64,000 nt of DNA from contig NC_060022.1 in NCBI RefSeq assembly GCF_021134715.1, positions 5,001 through 69,000 on the forward strand, in the 5' to 3' direction. How positions within the stretch are numbered: the stretch's first letter is position 1; the number at the start of each line of letters is the position of its first letter. Origin of the DNA: Daphnia pulex (lineage: Eukaryota > Arthropoda > Branchiopoda > Diplostraca > Daphniidae). This document shows, piece by piece, positions 1 through 13,269 of this stretch. The translations under genes and the position numbers were made by a program. The notes under the pieces are model-generated. The model had not been told where the DNA came from. It made no database searches and saw nothing but the letters and a program-made list of their open reading frames with translations.

Positions 1-214
1 AACCTAACCTAACCTAACCTAACCTAACCTAACCTAACCTAACCTAACCTAACCTAACCTAACCTAACCTAACCTAACCTAACCTAACCTAACCTAACCT
101 AACCTAACCTAACCTAACCTAACCTAACCTAACCTAACCTAACCTAACCTAACCTAACCTAACCTAACCTAACCTAACCTAACCTAACCTAACCTAACCT
201 AACCTAACCTAACC
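1..214. repeat. Telomere repeat tract (AACCT)n
   Basis: Forty-two uninterrupted AACCT units followed by a partial AACC. AACCT read inward from the sequence end is the C-rich strand of TTAGG, the ancestral arthropod telomere repeat maintained by telomerase. No variant units are visible, and the tract passes directly into satellite DNA without spacer. This marks the left end of the window as a real chromosome terminus; the tract is probably truncated by the assembly. Confidence 0.97.
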
Positions 215-3200
215 ATCAAAATCGCGTTTAGTTCCAACACTTGCCACTTGGTGGCGCTGCTTTCCAGACTTACTAAAAATGCTCAGAAACAGGCAATCGA
301 GGATATATTCTTGATCAGCGTTTCACGCTGAGCACGATGAGATCAAAATCGGGTTTAGTTCCAGCACTTGCCACTTGGTGGCGCTGCTTTCCAGACTTAC
401 TAAAAATGCTCAGAAACAGGCAATCGAGGATATATTCTTGATCAGCGTTTCACGCTGAGCACGATGAGATCAAAATCGGGTTTAGTTCCAACACTTGCCA
501 CTTGGTGGCGCTGCTTTCCAGACTTACTAAAAATGCTCAGAAACAGGCAATCGAGGATATATTCTTGATCAGCGTTTCACGCTGAGCACGATGAGATCAA
601 AATCGGGTTTAGTTCCAACACTTGCCACTTGGTGGCGCTGCTTTCCAGACTTACTAAAAATGCTCAGAAACAGGCAATCGAGGATATATTCTTGATCAGC
701 GTTTCACGCTGAGCACGATGAGATCAAAATCGGGTTTAGTTCCAACACTTGCCACTTGGTGGCGCTGCTTTCCAGACTTACTAAAAATGCTCAGAAACAG
801 GCAATCGAGGATATATTCTTGATCAGCGTTTCACGCTGAGCACGATGAGATCAAAATCGGGTTTAGTTCCAGCACTTGCCACTTGGTGGCGCTGCTTTCC
901 AGACTTACTAAAAATGCTCAGAAACAGGCAATCGAGGATATATTCTTGATCAGCGTTTCACGCTGAGCACGATGAGATCAAAATCGGGTTTAGTTCCAAC
1001 ACTTGCCACTTGGTGGCGCTGCTTTCCAGACTTACTAAAAATGCTCAGAAACAGGCAATCGAGGATATATTCTTGATCAGCGTTTCACGCTGAGCACGAT
1101 GAGATCAAAATCGGGTTTAGTTCCAACACTTGCCACTTGGTGGCGCTGCTTTCCAGACTTACTAAAAATGCTCAGAAACAGGCAATCGAGGATATATTCT
1201 TGATCAGCGTTTCACGCTGAGCACGATGAGATCAAAATCGGGTTTAGTTCCAACACTTGCCACTTGGTGGCGCTGCTTTCCAGACTTACTAAAAATGCTC
1301 AGAAACAGGCAATCGAGGATATATTCTTGATCAGCGTTTCACGCTGAGCACGATGAGATCAAAATCGGGTTTAGTTCCAACACTTGCCACTTGGTGGCGC
1401 TGCTTTCCAGACTTACTAAAAATGCTCAGAAACAGGCAATCGAGGATATATTCTTGATCAGCGTTTCACGCTGAGCACGATGAGATCAAAATCGCGTTTA
1501 GTTCCAACACTTGCCACTTGGTGGCGCTGCTTTCCAGACTTACTAAAAATGCTCAGAAACAGGCAATCGAGGATATATTCTTGATCAGCGTTTCACGCTG
1601 AGCACGATGAGATCAAAATCGCGTTTAGTTCCAACACTTGCCACTTGGTGGCGCTGCTTTCCAGACTTACTAAAAATGCTCAGAAACAGGCAATCGAGGA
1701 TATATTCTTGATCAGCGTTTCACGCTGAGCACGATGAGATCAAAATCGCGTTTAGTTCCAACACTTGCCACTTGGTGGCGCTGCTTTCCAGACTTACTAA
1801 AAATGCTCAGAAACAGGCAATCGAGGATATATTCTTGATCAGCGTTTCACGCTGAGCACGATGAGATCAAAATCGCGTTTAGTTCCAACACTTGCCACTT
1901 GGTGGCGCTGCTTTCCAGACTTACTAAAAATGCTCAGAAACAGGCAATCGAGGATATATTCTTGATCAGCGTTTCACGCTGAGCACGATGAGATCAAAAT
2001 CGCGTTTAGTTCCAACACTTGCCACTTGGTGGCGCTGCTTTCCAGACTTACTAAAAATGCTCAGAAACAGGCAATCGAGGATATATTCTTGATCAGCGTT
2101 TCACGCTGAGCACGATGAGATCAAAATCGCGTTTAGTTCCAACACTTGCCACTTGGTGGCGCTGCTTTCCAGACTTACTAAAAATGCTCAGAAACAGGCA
2201 ATCGAGGATATATTCTTGATCAGCGTTTCACGCTGAGCACGATGAGATCAAAATCGCGTTTAGTTCCAACACTTGCCACTTGGTGGCGCTGCTTTCCAGA
2301 CTTACTAAAAATGCTCAGAAACAGGCAATCGAGGATATATTCTTGATCAGCGTTTCACGCTGAGCACGATGAGATCAAAATCGCGTTTAGTTCCAACACT
2401 TGCCACTTGGTGGCGCTGCTTTCCAGACTTACTAAAAATGCTCAGAAACAGGCAATCGAGGATATATTCTTGATCAGCGTTTCACGCTGAGCACGATGAG
2501 ATCAAAATCGCGTTTAGTTCCAACACTTGCCACTTGGTGGCGCTGCTTTCCAGACTTACTAAAAATGCTCAGAAACAGGCAATCGAGGATATATTCTTGA
2601 TCAGCGTTTCACGCTGAGCACGATGAGATCAAAATCGCGTTTAGTTCCAACACTTGCCACTTGGTGGCGCTGCTTTCCAGACTTACTTAAAATGCTCAGA
2701 AACAGGCAATCGAGGATATATTCTTGATCAGCGTTTCACGCTGAGCACGATGAGATCAAAATCGCGTTTAGTTCCAACACTTGCCACTTGGTGGCGCTGC
2801 TTTCCAGACTTACTTAAAATGCTCAGAAACAGGCAATCGAGGATATATTCTTGATCAGCGTTTCACGCTGAGCACGATGAGATCAAAATCGCGTTTAGTT
2901 CCAACACTTGCCACTTGGTGGCGCTGCTTTCCAGACTTACTAAAAATGCTCAGAAACAGGCAATCGAGGATATATTCTTGATCAGCGTTTCACGCTGAGC
3001 ACGATGAGATCAAAATCGCGTTTAGTTCCAACACTTGCCACTTGGTGGCGCTGCTTTCCAGACTTACTAAAAATGCTCAGAAACAGGCAATCGAGGATAT
3101 ATTCTTGATCAGCGTTTCACGCTGAGCACGATGAGATCAAAATCGCGTTTAGTTCCAACACTTGCCACTTGGTGGCGCTGCTTTCCAGACTTACTAAAAA

Positions 3201-6200
3201 TGCTCAGAAACAGGCAATCGAGGATATATTCTTGATCAGCGTTTCACGCTGAGCACGATGAGATCAAAATCGCGTTTAGTTCCAACACTTGCCACTTGGT
3301 GGCGCTGCTTTCCAGACTTACTAAAAATGCTCAGAAACAGGCAATCGAGGATATATTCTTGATCAGCGTTTCACGCTGAGCACGATGAGATCAAAATCGC
3401 GTTTAGTTCCAACACTTGCCACTTGGTGGCGCTGCTTTCCAGACTTACTAAAAATGCTCAGAAACAGGCAATCGAGGATATATTCTTGATCAGCGTTTCA
3501 CGCTGAGCACGATGAGATCAAAATCGCGTTTAGTTCCAACACTTGCCACTTGGTGGCGCTGCTTTCCAGACTTACTAAAAATGCTCAGAAACAGGCAATC
3601 GAGGATATATTCTTGATCAGCGTTTCACGCTGAGCACGATGAGATCAAAATCGCGTTTAGTTCCAACACTTGCCACTTGGTGGCGCTGCTTTCCAGACTT
3701 ACTTAAAATGCTCAGAAACAGGCAATCGAGGATATATTCTTGATCAGCGTTTCACGCTGAGCACGATGAGATCAAAATCGCGTTTAGTTCCAACACTTGC
3801 CACTTGGTGGCGCTGCTTTCCAGACTTACTAAAAATGCTCAGAAACAGGCAATCGAGGATATATTCTTGATCAGCGTTTCACGCTGAGCACGATGAGATC
3901 AAAATCGCGTTTAGTTCCAACACTTGCCACTTGGTGGCGCTGCTTTCCAGACTTACTAAAAATGCTCAGAAACAGGCAATCGAGGATATATTCTTGATCA
4001 GCGTTTCACGCTGAGCACGATGAGATCAAAATCGCGTTTAGTTCCAACACTTGCCACTTGGTGGCGCTGCTTTCCAGACTTACTAAAAATGCTCAGAAAC
4101 AGGCAATCGAGGATATATTCTTGATCAGCGTTTCACGCTGAGCACGATGAGATCAAAATCGCGTTTAGTTCCAACACTTGCCACTTGGTGGCGCTGCTTT
4201 CCAGACTTACTAAAAATGCTCAGAAACAGGCAATCGAGGATATATTCTTGATCAGCGTTTCACGCTGAGCACGATGAGATCAAAATCGCGTTTAGTTCCA
4301 ACACTTGCCACTTGGTGGCGCTGCTTTCCAGACTTACTAAAAATGCTCAGAAACAGGCAATCGAGGATATATTCTTGATCAGCGTTTCACGCTGAGCACG
4401 ATGAGATCAAAATCGCGTTTAGTTCCAACACTTGCCACTTGGTGGCGCTGCTTTCCAGACTTACTAAAAATGCTCAGAAACAGGCAATCGAGGATATATT
4501 CTTGATCAGCGTTTCACGCTGAGCACGATGAGATCAAAATCGGGTTTAGTTCCAACACTTGCCACTTGGTGGCGCTGCTTTCCAGACTTACTAAAAATGC
4601 TCAGAAACAGGCAATCGAGGATATATTCTTGATCAGCGTTTCACGCTGAGCACGATGAGATCAAAATCGGGTTTAGTTCCAACACTTGCCACTTGGTGGC
4701 GCTGCTTTCCAGACTTACTAAAAATGCTCAGAAACAGGCAATCGAGGATATATTCTTGATCAGCGTTTCACGCTGAGCACGATGAGATCAAAATCGGGTT
4801 TAGTTCCAGCACTTGCCACTTGGTGGCGCTGCTTTCCAGACTTACTAAAAATGCTCAGAAACAGGCAATCGAGGATATATTCTTGATCAGCGTTTCACGC
4901 TGAGCACGATGAGATCAAAATCGGGTTTAGTTCCAACACTTGCCACTTGGTGGCGCTGCTTTCCAGACTTACTAAAAATGCTCAGAAACAGGCAATCGAG
5001 GATATATTCTTGATCAGCGTTTCACGCTGAGCACGATGAGATCAAAATCGCGTTTAGTTCCAACACTTGCCACTTGGTGGCGCTGCTTTCCAGACTTACT
5101 AAAAATGCTCAGAAACAGGCAATCGAGGATATATTCTTGATCAGCGTTTCACGCTGAGCACGATGAGATCAAAATCGCGTTTAGTTCCAACACTTGCCAC
5201 TTGGTGGCGCTGCTTTCCAGACTTACTAAAAATGCTCAGAAACAGGCAATCGAGGATATATTCTTGATCAGCGTTTCACGCTGAGCACGATGAGATCAAA
5301 ATCGCGTTTAGTTCCAACACTTGCCACTTGGTGGCGCTGCTTTCCAGACTTACTAAAAATGCTCAGAAACAGGCAATCGAGGATATATTCTTGATCAGCG
5401 TTTCACGCTGAGCACGATGAGATCAAAATCGCGTTTAGTTCCAACACTTGCCACTTGGTGGCGCTGCTTTCCAGACTTACTAAAAATGCTCAGAAACAGG
5501 CAATCGAGGATATATTCTTGATCAGCGTTTCACGCTGAGCACGATGAGATCAAAATCGCGTTTAGTTCCAACACTTGCCACTTGGTGGCGCTGCTTTCCA
5601 GACTTACTAAAAATGCTCAGAAACAGGCAATCGAGGATATATTCTTGATCAGCGTTTCACGCTGAGCACGATGAGATCAAAATCGGGTTTAGTTCCAACA
5701 CTTGCCACTTGGTGGCGCTGCTTTCCAGACTTACTAAAAATGCTCAGAAACAGGCAATCGAGGATATATTCTTGATCAGCGTTTCACGCTGAGCACGATG
5801 AGATCAAAATCGGGTTTAGTTCCAACACTTGCCACTTGGTGGCGCTGCTTTCCAGACTTACTAAAAATGCTCAGAAACAGGCAATCGAGGATATATTCTT
5901 GATCAGCGTTTCACGCTGAGCACGATGAGATCAAAATCGGGTTTAGTTCCAGCACTTGCCACTTGGTGGCGCTGCTTTCCAGACTTACTAAAAATGCTCA
6001 GAAACAGGCAATCGAGGATATATTCTTGATCAGCGTTTCACGCTGAGCACGATGAGATCAAAATCGGGTTTAGTTCCAACACTTGCCACTTGGTGGCGCT
6101 GCTTTCCAGACTTACTAAAAATGCTCAGAAACAGGCAATCGAGGATATATTCTTGATCAGCGTTTCACGCTGAGCACGATGAGATCAAAATCGGGTTTAG

Positions 6201-8440
6201 TTCCAACACTTGCCACTTGGTGGCGCTGCTTTCCAGACTTACTAAAAATGCTCAGAAACAGGCAATCGAGGATATATTCTTGATCAGCGTTTCACGCTGA
6301 GCACGATGAGATCAAAATCGGGTTTAGTTCCAGCACTTGCCACTTGGTGGCGCTGCTTTCCAGACTTACTAAAAATGCTCAGAAACAGGCAATCGAGGAT
6401 ATATTCTTGATCAGCGTTTCACGCTGAGCACGATGAGATCAAAATCGGGTTTAGTTCCAACACTTGCCACTTGGTGGCGCTGCTTTCCAGACTTACTAAA
6501 AATGCTCAGAAACAGGCAATCGAGGATATATTCTTGATCAGCGTTTCACGCTGAGCACGATGAGATCAAAATCGGGTTTAGTTCCAACACTTGCCACTTG
6601 GTGGCGCTGCTTTCCAGACTTACTAAAAATGCTCAGAAACAGGCAATCGAGGATATATTCTTGATCAGCGTTTCACGCTGAGCACGATGAGATCAAAATC
6701 GGGTTTAGTTCCAACACTTGCCACTTGGTGGCGCTGCTTTCCAGACTTACTAAAAATGCTCAGAAACAGGCAATCGAGGATATATTCTTGATCAGCGTTT
6801 CACGCTGAGCACGATGAGATCAAAATCGGGTTTAGTTCCAACACTTGCCACTTGGTGGCGCTGCTTTCCAGACTTACTAAAAATGCTCAGAAACAGGCAA
6901 TCGAGGATATATTCTTGATCAGCGTTTCACGCTGAGCACGATGAGATCAAAATCGGGTTTAGTTCCAACACTTGCCACTTGGTGGCGCTGCTTTCCAGAC
7001 TTACTAAAAATGCTCAGAAACAGGCAATCGAGGATATATTCTTGATCAGCGTTTCACGCTGAGCACGATGAGATCAAAATCGGGTTTAGTTCCAACACTT
7101 GCCACTTGGTGGCGCTGCTTTCCAGACTTACTAAAAATGCTCAGAAACAGGCAATCGAGGATATATTCTTGATCAGCGTTTCACGCTGAGCACGATGAGA
7201 TCAAAATCGGGTTTAGTTCCAACACTTGCCACTTGGTGGCGCTGCTTTCCAGACTTACTAAAAATGCTCAGAAACAGGCAATCGAGGATATATTCTTGAT
7301 CAGCGTTTCACGCTGAGCACGATGAGATCAAAATCGGGTTTAGTTCCAACACTTGCCACTTGGTGGCGCTGCTTTCCAGACTTACTAAAAATGCTCAGAA
7401 ACAGGCAATCGAGGATATATTCTTGATCAGCGTTTCACGCTGAGCACGATGAGATCAAAATCGCGTTTAGTTCCAACACTTGCCACTTGGTGGCGCTGCT
7501 TTCCAGACTTACTAAAAATGCTCAGAAACAGGCAATCGAGGATATATTCTTGATCAGCGTTTCACGCTGAGCACGATGAGATCAAAATCGCGTTTAGTTC
7601 CAACACTTGCCACTTGGTGGCGCTGCTTTCCAGACTTACTAAAAATGCTCAGAAACAGGCAATCGAGGATATATTCTTGATCAGCGTTTCACGCTGAGCA
7701 CGATGAGATCAAAATCGCGTTTAGTTCCAACACTTGCCACTTGGTGGCGCTGCTTTCCAGACTTACTAAAAATGCTCAGAAACAGGCAATCGAGGATATA
7801 TTCTTGATCAGCGTTTCACGCTGAGCACGATGAGATCAAAATCGCGTTTAGTTCCAACACTTGCCACTTGGTGGCGCTGCTTTCCAGACTTACTAAAAAT
7901 GCTCAGAAACAGGCAATCGAGGATATATTCTTGATCAGCGTTTCACGCTGAGCACGATGAGATCAAAATCGCGTTTAGTTCCAACACTTGCCACTTGGTG
8001 GCGCTGCTTTCCAGACTTACTAAAAATGCTCAGAAACAGGCAATCGAGGATATATTCTTGATCAGCGTTTCACGCTGAGCACGATGAGATCAAAATCGCG
8101 TTTAGTTCCAACACTTGCCACTTGGTGGCGCTGCTTTCCAGACTTACTAAAAATGCTCAGAAACAGGCAATCGAGGATATATTCTTGATCAGCGTTTCAC
8201 GCTGAGCACGATGAGATCAAAATCGCGTTTAGTTCCAACACTTGCCACTTGGTGGCGCTGCTTTCCAGACTTACTAAAAATGCTCAGAAACAGGCAATCG
8301 AGGATATATTCTTGATCAGCGTTTCACGCTGAGCACGATGAGATCAAAATCGCGTTTAGTTCCAACACTTGCCACTTGGTGGCGCTGCTTTCCAGACTTA
8401 CTAAAAATGCTCAGAAACAGGCAATCGAGGATATATTCTT
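215..8440. repeat. Subtelomeric satellite 1, 127-bp unit, about 65 copies
   Basis: Head-to-tail array with an exact 127-bp period (64.8 copies) and very few variants: ATCGCG versus ATCGGG, CCAACAC versus CCAGCAC, and TACTAAAA versus TACTTAAA. Each unit carries TTGGTGGCGCTGC (CTCF-like core with one mismatch) and a small hairpin, TCAGCG-TTTCA-CGCTGA. Short ORFs of 66 codons arise across unit boundaries in three places only because of the TACTTAAA variant and are not genes. Variants occur in blocks, which points to recent block amplification or gene conversion. The array ends inside a unit at a shared ATATTCTTG sequence where satellite 2 begins. Confidence 0.97.
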
Positions 8441-11400
8441 GATATTCTTGTTCCTCGTGTCAAGACGCATCTTTTAAGTGTATTTTGGTAAGATTCTGAT
8501 TTACTTTAATTTTGACAATAGATGGCGCTGACGTCGATTGTTTAAATTGAGTTTTAAAGCACTTCTACTGGTCGGATAACTTTTTAAACCCGATATTCTT
8601 GTTCCTCGTGTCAAGACGCATCTTTTAAGTGTATTTTGGTAAGATTCTGATTTACTTTAATTTTGACAATAGATGGCGCTGACGTCGAATGTTTAAATTG
8701 AGTTTTAAAGCACTTCTACTGGTTGGATAATTTTTTAAAACCGATATTCTTGTTCCTCGTGTCAAGACGCATCTTTTAAGTGTATTTTGGTAAGATTCTG
8801 ATTTACTTTAATTTTGACAATAGATGGCGCTGACGTCGAATGTTTAAATTGAGTTTTAAAGCACTTCTACTGGTTGGATAATTTTTTAAAACCGATATTC
8901 TTGTTCCTCGTGTCAAGACGCATATTTTAAGTGTATTTTGGTAAGATTCTGATTTACTTTAATTTTGACAATAGATGGCGCTGACGTCGAATGTTTAAAT
9001 TGAGTTTTAAAGCACTTCTACTGGTCGGATAATTTTTTAAACCCGATATTCTTGTTCCTCGTGTCAAGACGCATCTTTTAAGTGTATTTTGGTAAGATTC
9101 TGATTTACTTTAATTTTGACAATAGATGGCGCTGACGTCGAATGTTTAAATTGAGTTTTAAAGCACTTCTACTGGTTGGATAATTTTTTAAAACCGATAT
9201 TCTTGTTCCTCGTGTCAAGACGCATCTTTTAAGTGTATTTTGGTAAGATTCTGATTTACTTTAATTTTGACAATAGATGGCGCTGACGTCGAATGTTTAA
9301 ATTGAGTTTTAAAGCACTTCTACTGGTCGGATAATTTTTTAAACCCGATATTCTTGTTCCTCGTGTCAAGACGCATCTTTTAAATGTATTTTAGTAAGAT
9401 TCTGATTTACTTTAATTTTGACAATAGATGGCGCTGACGTCGAATGTTTAAATTGAGTTTTAAAGCACTTCTACTGGTCGGATAATTTTTTAAACCCGAT
9501 ATTCTTGTTCCTCGTGTCAAGACGCATCTTTTAAATGTATTTTAGTAAGATTCTGATTTACTTTAATTTTGACAATAGATGGCGCTGACGTCGAATGTTT
9601 AAATTGAGTTTTAAAGCACTTCTACTGGTTGGATAATTTTTTAAAACCGATATTCTTGTTCCTCGTGTCAAGACGCATCTTTTAAGTGTATTTTGGTAAG
9701 ATTCTGATTTACTTTAATTTTGACAATAGATGGCGCTGACGTCGAATGTTTAAATTGAGTTTTAAAGCACTTCTACTGGTCGGATAATTTTTTAAACCCG
9801 ATATTCTTGTTCCTCGTGTCAAGACGCATCTTTTAAATGTATTTTAGTAAGATTCTGATTTACTTTAATTTTGACAATAGATGGCGCTGACGTCGAATGT
9901 TTAAATTGAGTTTTAAAGCACTTCTACTGGTCGGATGATTTTTTAAACCCGATATTCTTGTTCCTCGTGTCAAGACGCATCTTTTAAGTGTATTTCGGTA
10001 AGATTCTGATTTACTTTAATTTTGACAATAGATGGCGCTGACGTCGAATGTTTAAATTGAGTTTTAAAGCACTTCTACTGGTTGGATAATTTTTAAAAAC
10101 CGATATTCTTGTTCCTCGTGTCAAGACGCATCTTTTAAGTGTATTTTGGTAAGATTCTGATTTACTTTAATTTTGACAATAGACGGCGCTGACGTCGGAT
10201 GTTTAAATTGAGTTTTAAAGCACTTCTACTGGTCGGATAATTTTTTAAACCCGATATTCTTGTTCCTCGTGTCAAGACGCATCTTTTAAGTGTATTTTAG
10301 TAAGATTTTGATTTACTTTAATTTTGAACAATAGATGGCGCTGACGTCGAATGTTTAAATTGAGTTTTAAAGCACTTCTACTGGTTGGATAATTTTTTAA
10401 AATCGATATTCTTGTTCCTCGTGTCAAGACGCATCTTTTAAGTGTATTTTGGTAAGATTCTGATTTACTTTAATTTTGACAATAGATGGCGCTGACGTCG
10501 AATGTTTAAATTGAGTTTTAAAGCACTTCTACTGGTTGGATAATTTTTTAAAACCGATATTCTTGTTCCTCGTGTCAAGACGCATCTTTTAAGTGTATTT
10601 TAGTAAGATTCTGAGCTTCTTTAATTTTGACAATAGATGGCGCTGACGTCGATTGTTTAAATTGAGTTTTAAAGCACTTCTACTGGTCGGATAACTTTTT
10701 AAACCCGATATTCTTGTTCCTCGTGTCAAGACGCATCTTTTAAGTGTATTTTGGTAAGATTCTGATTTACTTTAATTTTGACAATAGATGGCGCTGACGT
10801 CGAATGTTTAAATTGAGTTTTAAAGCACTTCTACTGGTTGGATAATTTTTTAAAACCGATATTCTTGTTCCTCGTGTCAAGACGCATCTTTTAAGTGTAT
10901 TTTGGTAAGATTCTGATTTACTTTAATTTTGACAATAGATGGCGCTGACGTCGAATGTTTAAATTGAGTTTTAAAGCACTTCTACTGGTCGGATAATTTT
11001 TTAAACCCGATATTCTTGTTCCTCGTGTCAAGACGCATCTTTTAAGTGTATTTTGGTAAGATTCTGATTTACTTTAATTTTGACAATAGATGGCGCTGAC
11101 GTCGAATGTTTAAATTGAGTTTTAAAGCACTTCTACTGGTTGGATAATTTTTTAAAACCGATATTCTTGTTCCTCGTGTCAAGACGCATCTTTTAAGTGT
11201 ATTTTGGTAAGATTCTGATTTACTTTAATTTTGACAATAGATGGCGCTGACGTCGAATGTTTAAATTGAGTTTTAAAGCACTTCTACTGGTTGGATAATT
11301 TTTTAAAACCGATATTCTTGTTCCTCGTGTCAAGACGTATCTTTTAAGTGTATTTTGGTAAGATTCTGGTTTACTTTAATTTTGACAATAGATGGCGCTG

Positions 11401-12742
11401 ACGTCGAATGTTTAAATTGAGTTTTAAAGCACTTCTACTGGTTGGATAATTTTTTTAAACCGATATTCTTGTTCCTCGTGTCAAGACGCATCTTTTAACT
11501 GTATTATAGTAAGATTCTGAGCTACTTTAATTTTGACAATAGATGGCGCTGACGTCGAATGTTTAAATTGAGTTTTAAAGCACTTCTACTGGTCGGATAA
11601 TTTTTTAAACCCGATATTCTTGTTCCTCGTGTCAAGACGCATCTTTTAAATGTATTTTAGTAAGATTCTGATTTACTTTAATTTTGACAATAGATGGCGC
11701 TGACGTCGAATGTTTAAATTGAGTTTTAAAGCACTTCTACTGGTCGGATGATTTTTTAAACCCGATATTCTTGTTCCTCGTGTCAAGACGCATCTTTTAA
11801 GTGTATTTCGGTAAGATTCTGATTTACTTTAATTTTGACAATAGATGGCGCTGACGTCGAATGTTTAAATTGAGTTTTAAAGCACTTCTACTGGTTGGAT
11901 AATTTTTAAAAACCGATATTCTTGTTCCTCGTGTCAAGACGCATCTTTTAAGTGTATTTTGGTAAGATTCTGATTTACTTTAATTTTGACAATAGATGGC
12001 GCTGACGTCGGATGTTTAAATTGAGTTTTAAAGCACTTCTACTGGTCGGATAATTTTTTAAACCCGATATTCTTGTTCCTCGTGTCAAGACGCATCTTTT
12101 AAGTGTATTTTAGTAAGATTTTGATTTACTTTAATTTTGAACAATAGATGGCGCTGACGTCGAATGTTTAAATTGAGTTTTAAAGCACTTCTACTGGTTG
12201 GATAATTTTTTAAAATCGATATTCTTGTTCCTCGTGTCAAGACGCATCTTTTAAGTGTATTTTGGTAAGATTCTGATTTACTTTAATTTTGACAATAGAT
12301 GGCGCTGACGTCGAATGTTTAAATTGAGTTTTAAAGCACTTCTACTGGTTGGATAATTTTTTAAAACCGATATTCTTGTTCCTCGTGTCAAGACGCATCT
12401 TTTAACTGTATTTTAATAAGATTCTGAGCTACTTAATTTTGACAATAGATGGCGCTGACGTCGGATGTTTAAATTGAGTTTTAAAGCACTTCTACTGGTC
12501 GGATAATTTTTTAAACCCGATATTCTTGTTCCTCGTGTCAAGACGCATCTTTTAAATGTATTTTAGTAAGATTCTGATTTACTTTAATTTTGACAATAGA
12601 TGGCGCTGACGTCGAATGTTTAAATTGAGTTTTAAAGCACTTCTACTGGTCGGATAATTTTTTAAACCCGATATTCTTGTTCCTCGTGCCAAGACGCATC
12701 TTTTAAGTGTATTTTAGTAAGATTTTGAGCTACTTTAATTTT
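8441..12742. repeat. Subtelomeric satellite 2, 151-bp unit, about 28 copies
   Basis: Head-to-tail array; unit starts at 8441, 8592, 8743 and 8894 fix the period at 151 bp. Units share GATATTCTTGTTCCTCGTG and TAGATGGCGCTGACGTCG; the latter is a full match to a Drosophila-type CTCF core (YAGRKGGCGC) followed by a TGACGT half-site like that of CREB/ATF factors. Divergence between units is higher than in satellite 1, and a 12-unit higher-order duplication is visible (displacement 1,813 bp). Apart from GGCGCTG and ATATTCTTG it has no obvious similarity to satellite 1. The last unit decays at about 12742 into AT-rich unique sequence. Confidence 0.96.
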
Positions 12743-12970
12743 TTAATATATTTTAATCCGAAACCCGACCGAAGCTTTATTTGCTTTATTAATAAAACAC
12801 TTGGACCATAAACAAATCTTTTTCATGATATACAATTCCGTAACCATTTTAAGCAAGTTTTTAAACTATTTGTAATAAAAGAAAGGAAAGTCATCTTTTT
12901 CCGCAGTGCATTGACAAATTTCAAATTTGTCACTAGAGGACCTTGGATATTGTAAATTTGTAATTAAAAT

Positions 12971-13169
12971 GTAGTTCTACTGTCGGCATTCTAATAATTT
13001 TTTTAATTGTTTGAGTTCTATTGTCGGACTTTTGAAATATTTAAAATTCAATTCATTCATCTCCAGTCCATTCGTTAAAAATTTGAATGGAGTTCTATTG
13101 TCGGACATGAAAACAATTTAACAAATTATTGGAGTTCTATTGTCGGGCACTGGAGTTCTATTGTCGGGG
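12971..13169 (+). repeat. Cluster of the 16-17 bp motif GGAGTTCTAYTGTCGG
   Basis: Five direct copies in 200 bp with irregular spacing (42, 75, 42 and 21 bp), all on the plus strand. A related copy lies 12 kb away at 25271-25291 (TGGAGTTCTACTGACTGTCGG). Irregular spacing distinguishes it from a tandem satellite. Function unknown; a protein-binding site cluster and the remains of a repeat family are both possible. Confidence 0.7.
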
Positions 13170-13269
13170 ATTTTTAATAATATTTATAAAAGGAGTTTTG
13201 ATGTCTTTGGAGTTTGGAGTTGTACTACTGTCGTTCGTCGTGGGGAAACTGTCGGTTGTAAGCCTATCA

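Noticed and set aside
2654-3870. Three identical 66-codon ORFs in satellite 1
   Set aside because: They exist only where one satellite variant removes a stop; 127-bp tandem DNA with no start context. Not genes.
215-12742. CRISPR-like regular repeats
   Set aside because: The whole unit repeats with no variable spacers, next to a eukaryotic telomere: satellite DNA.
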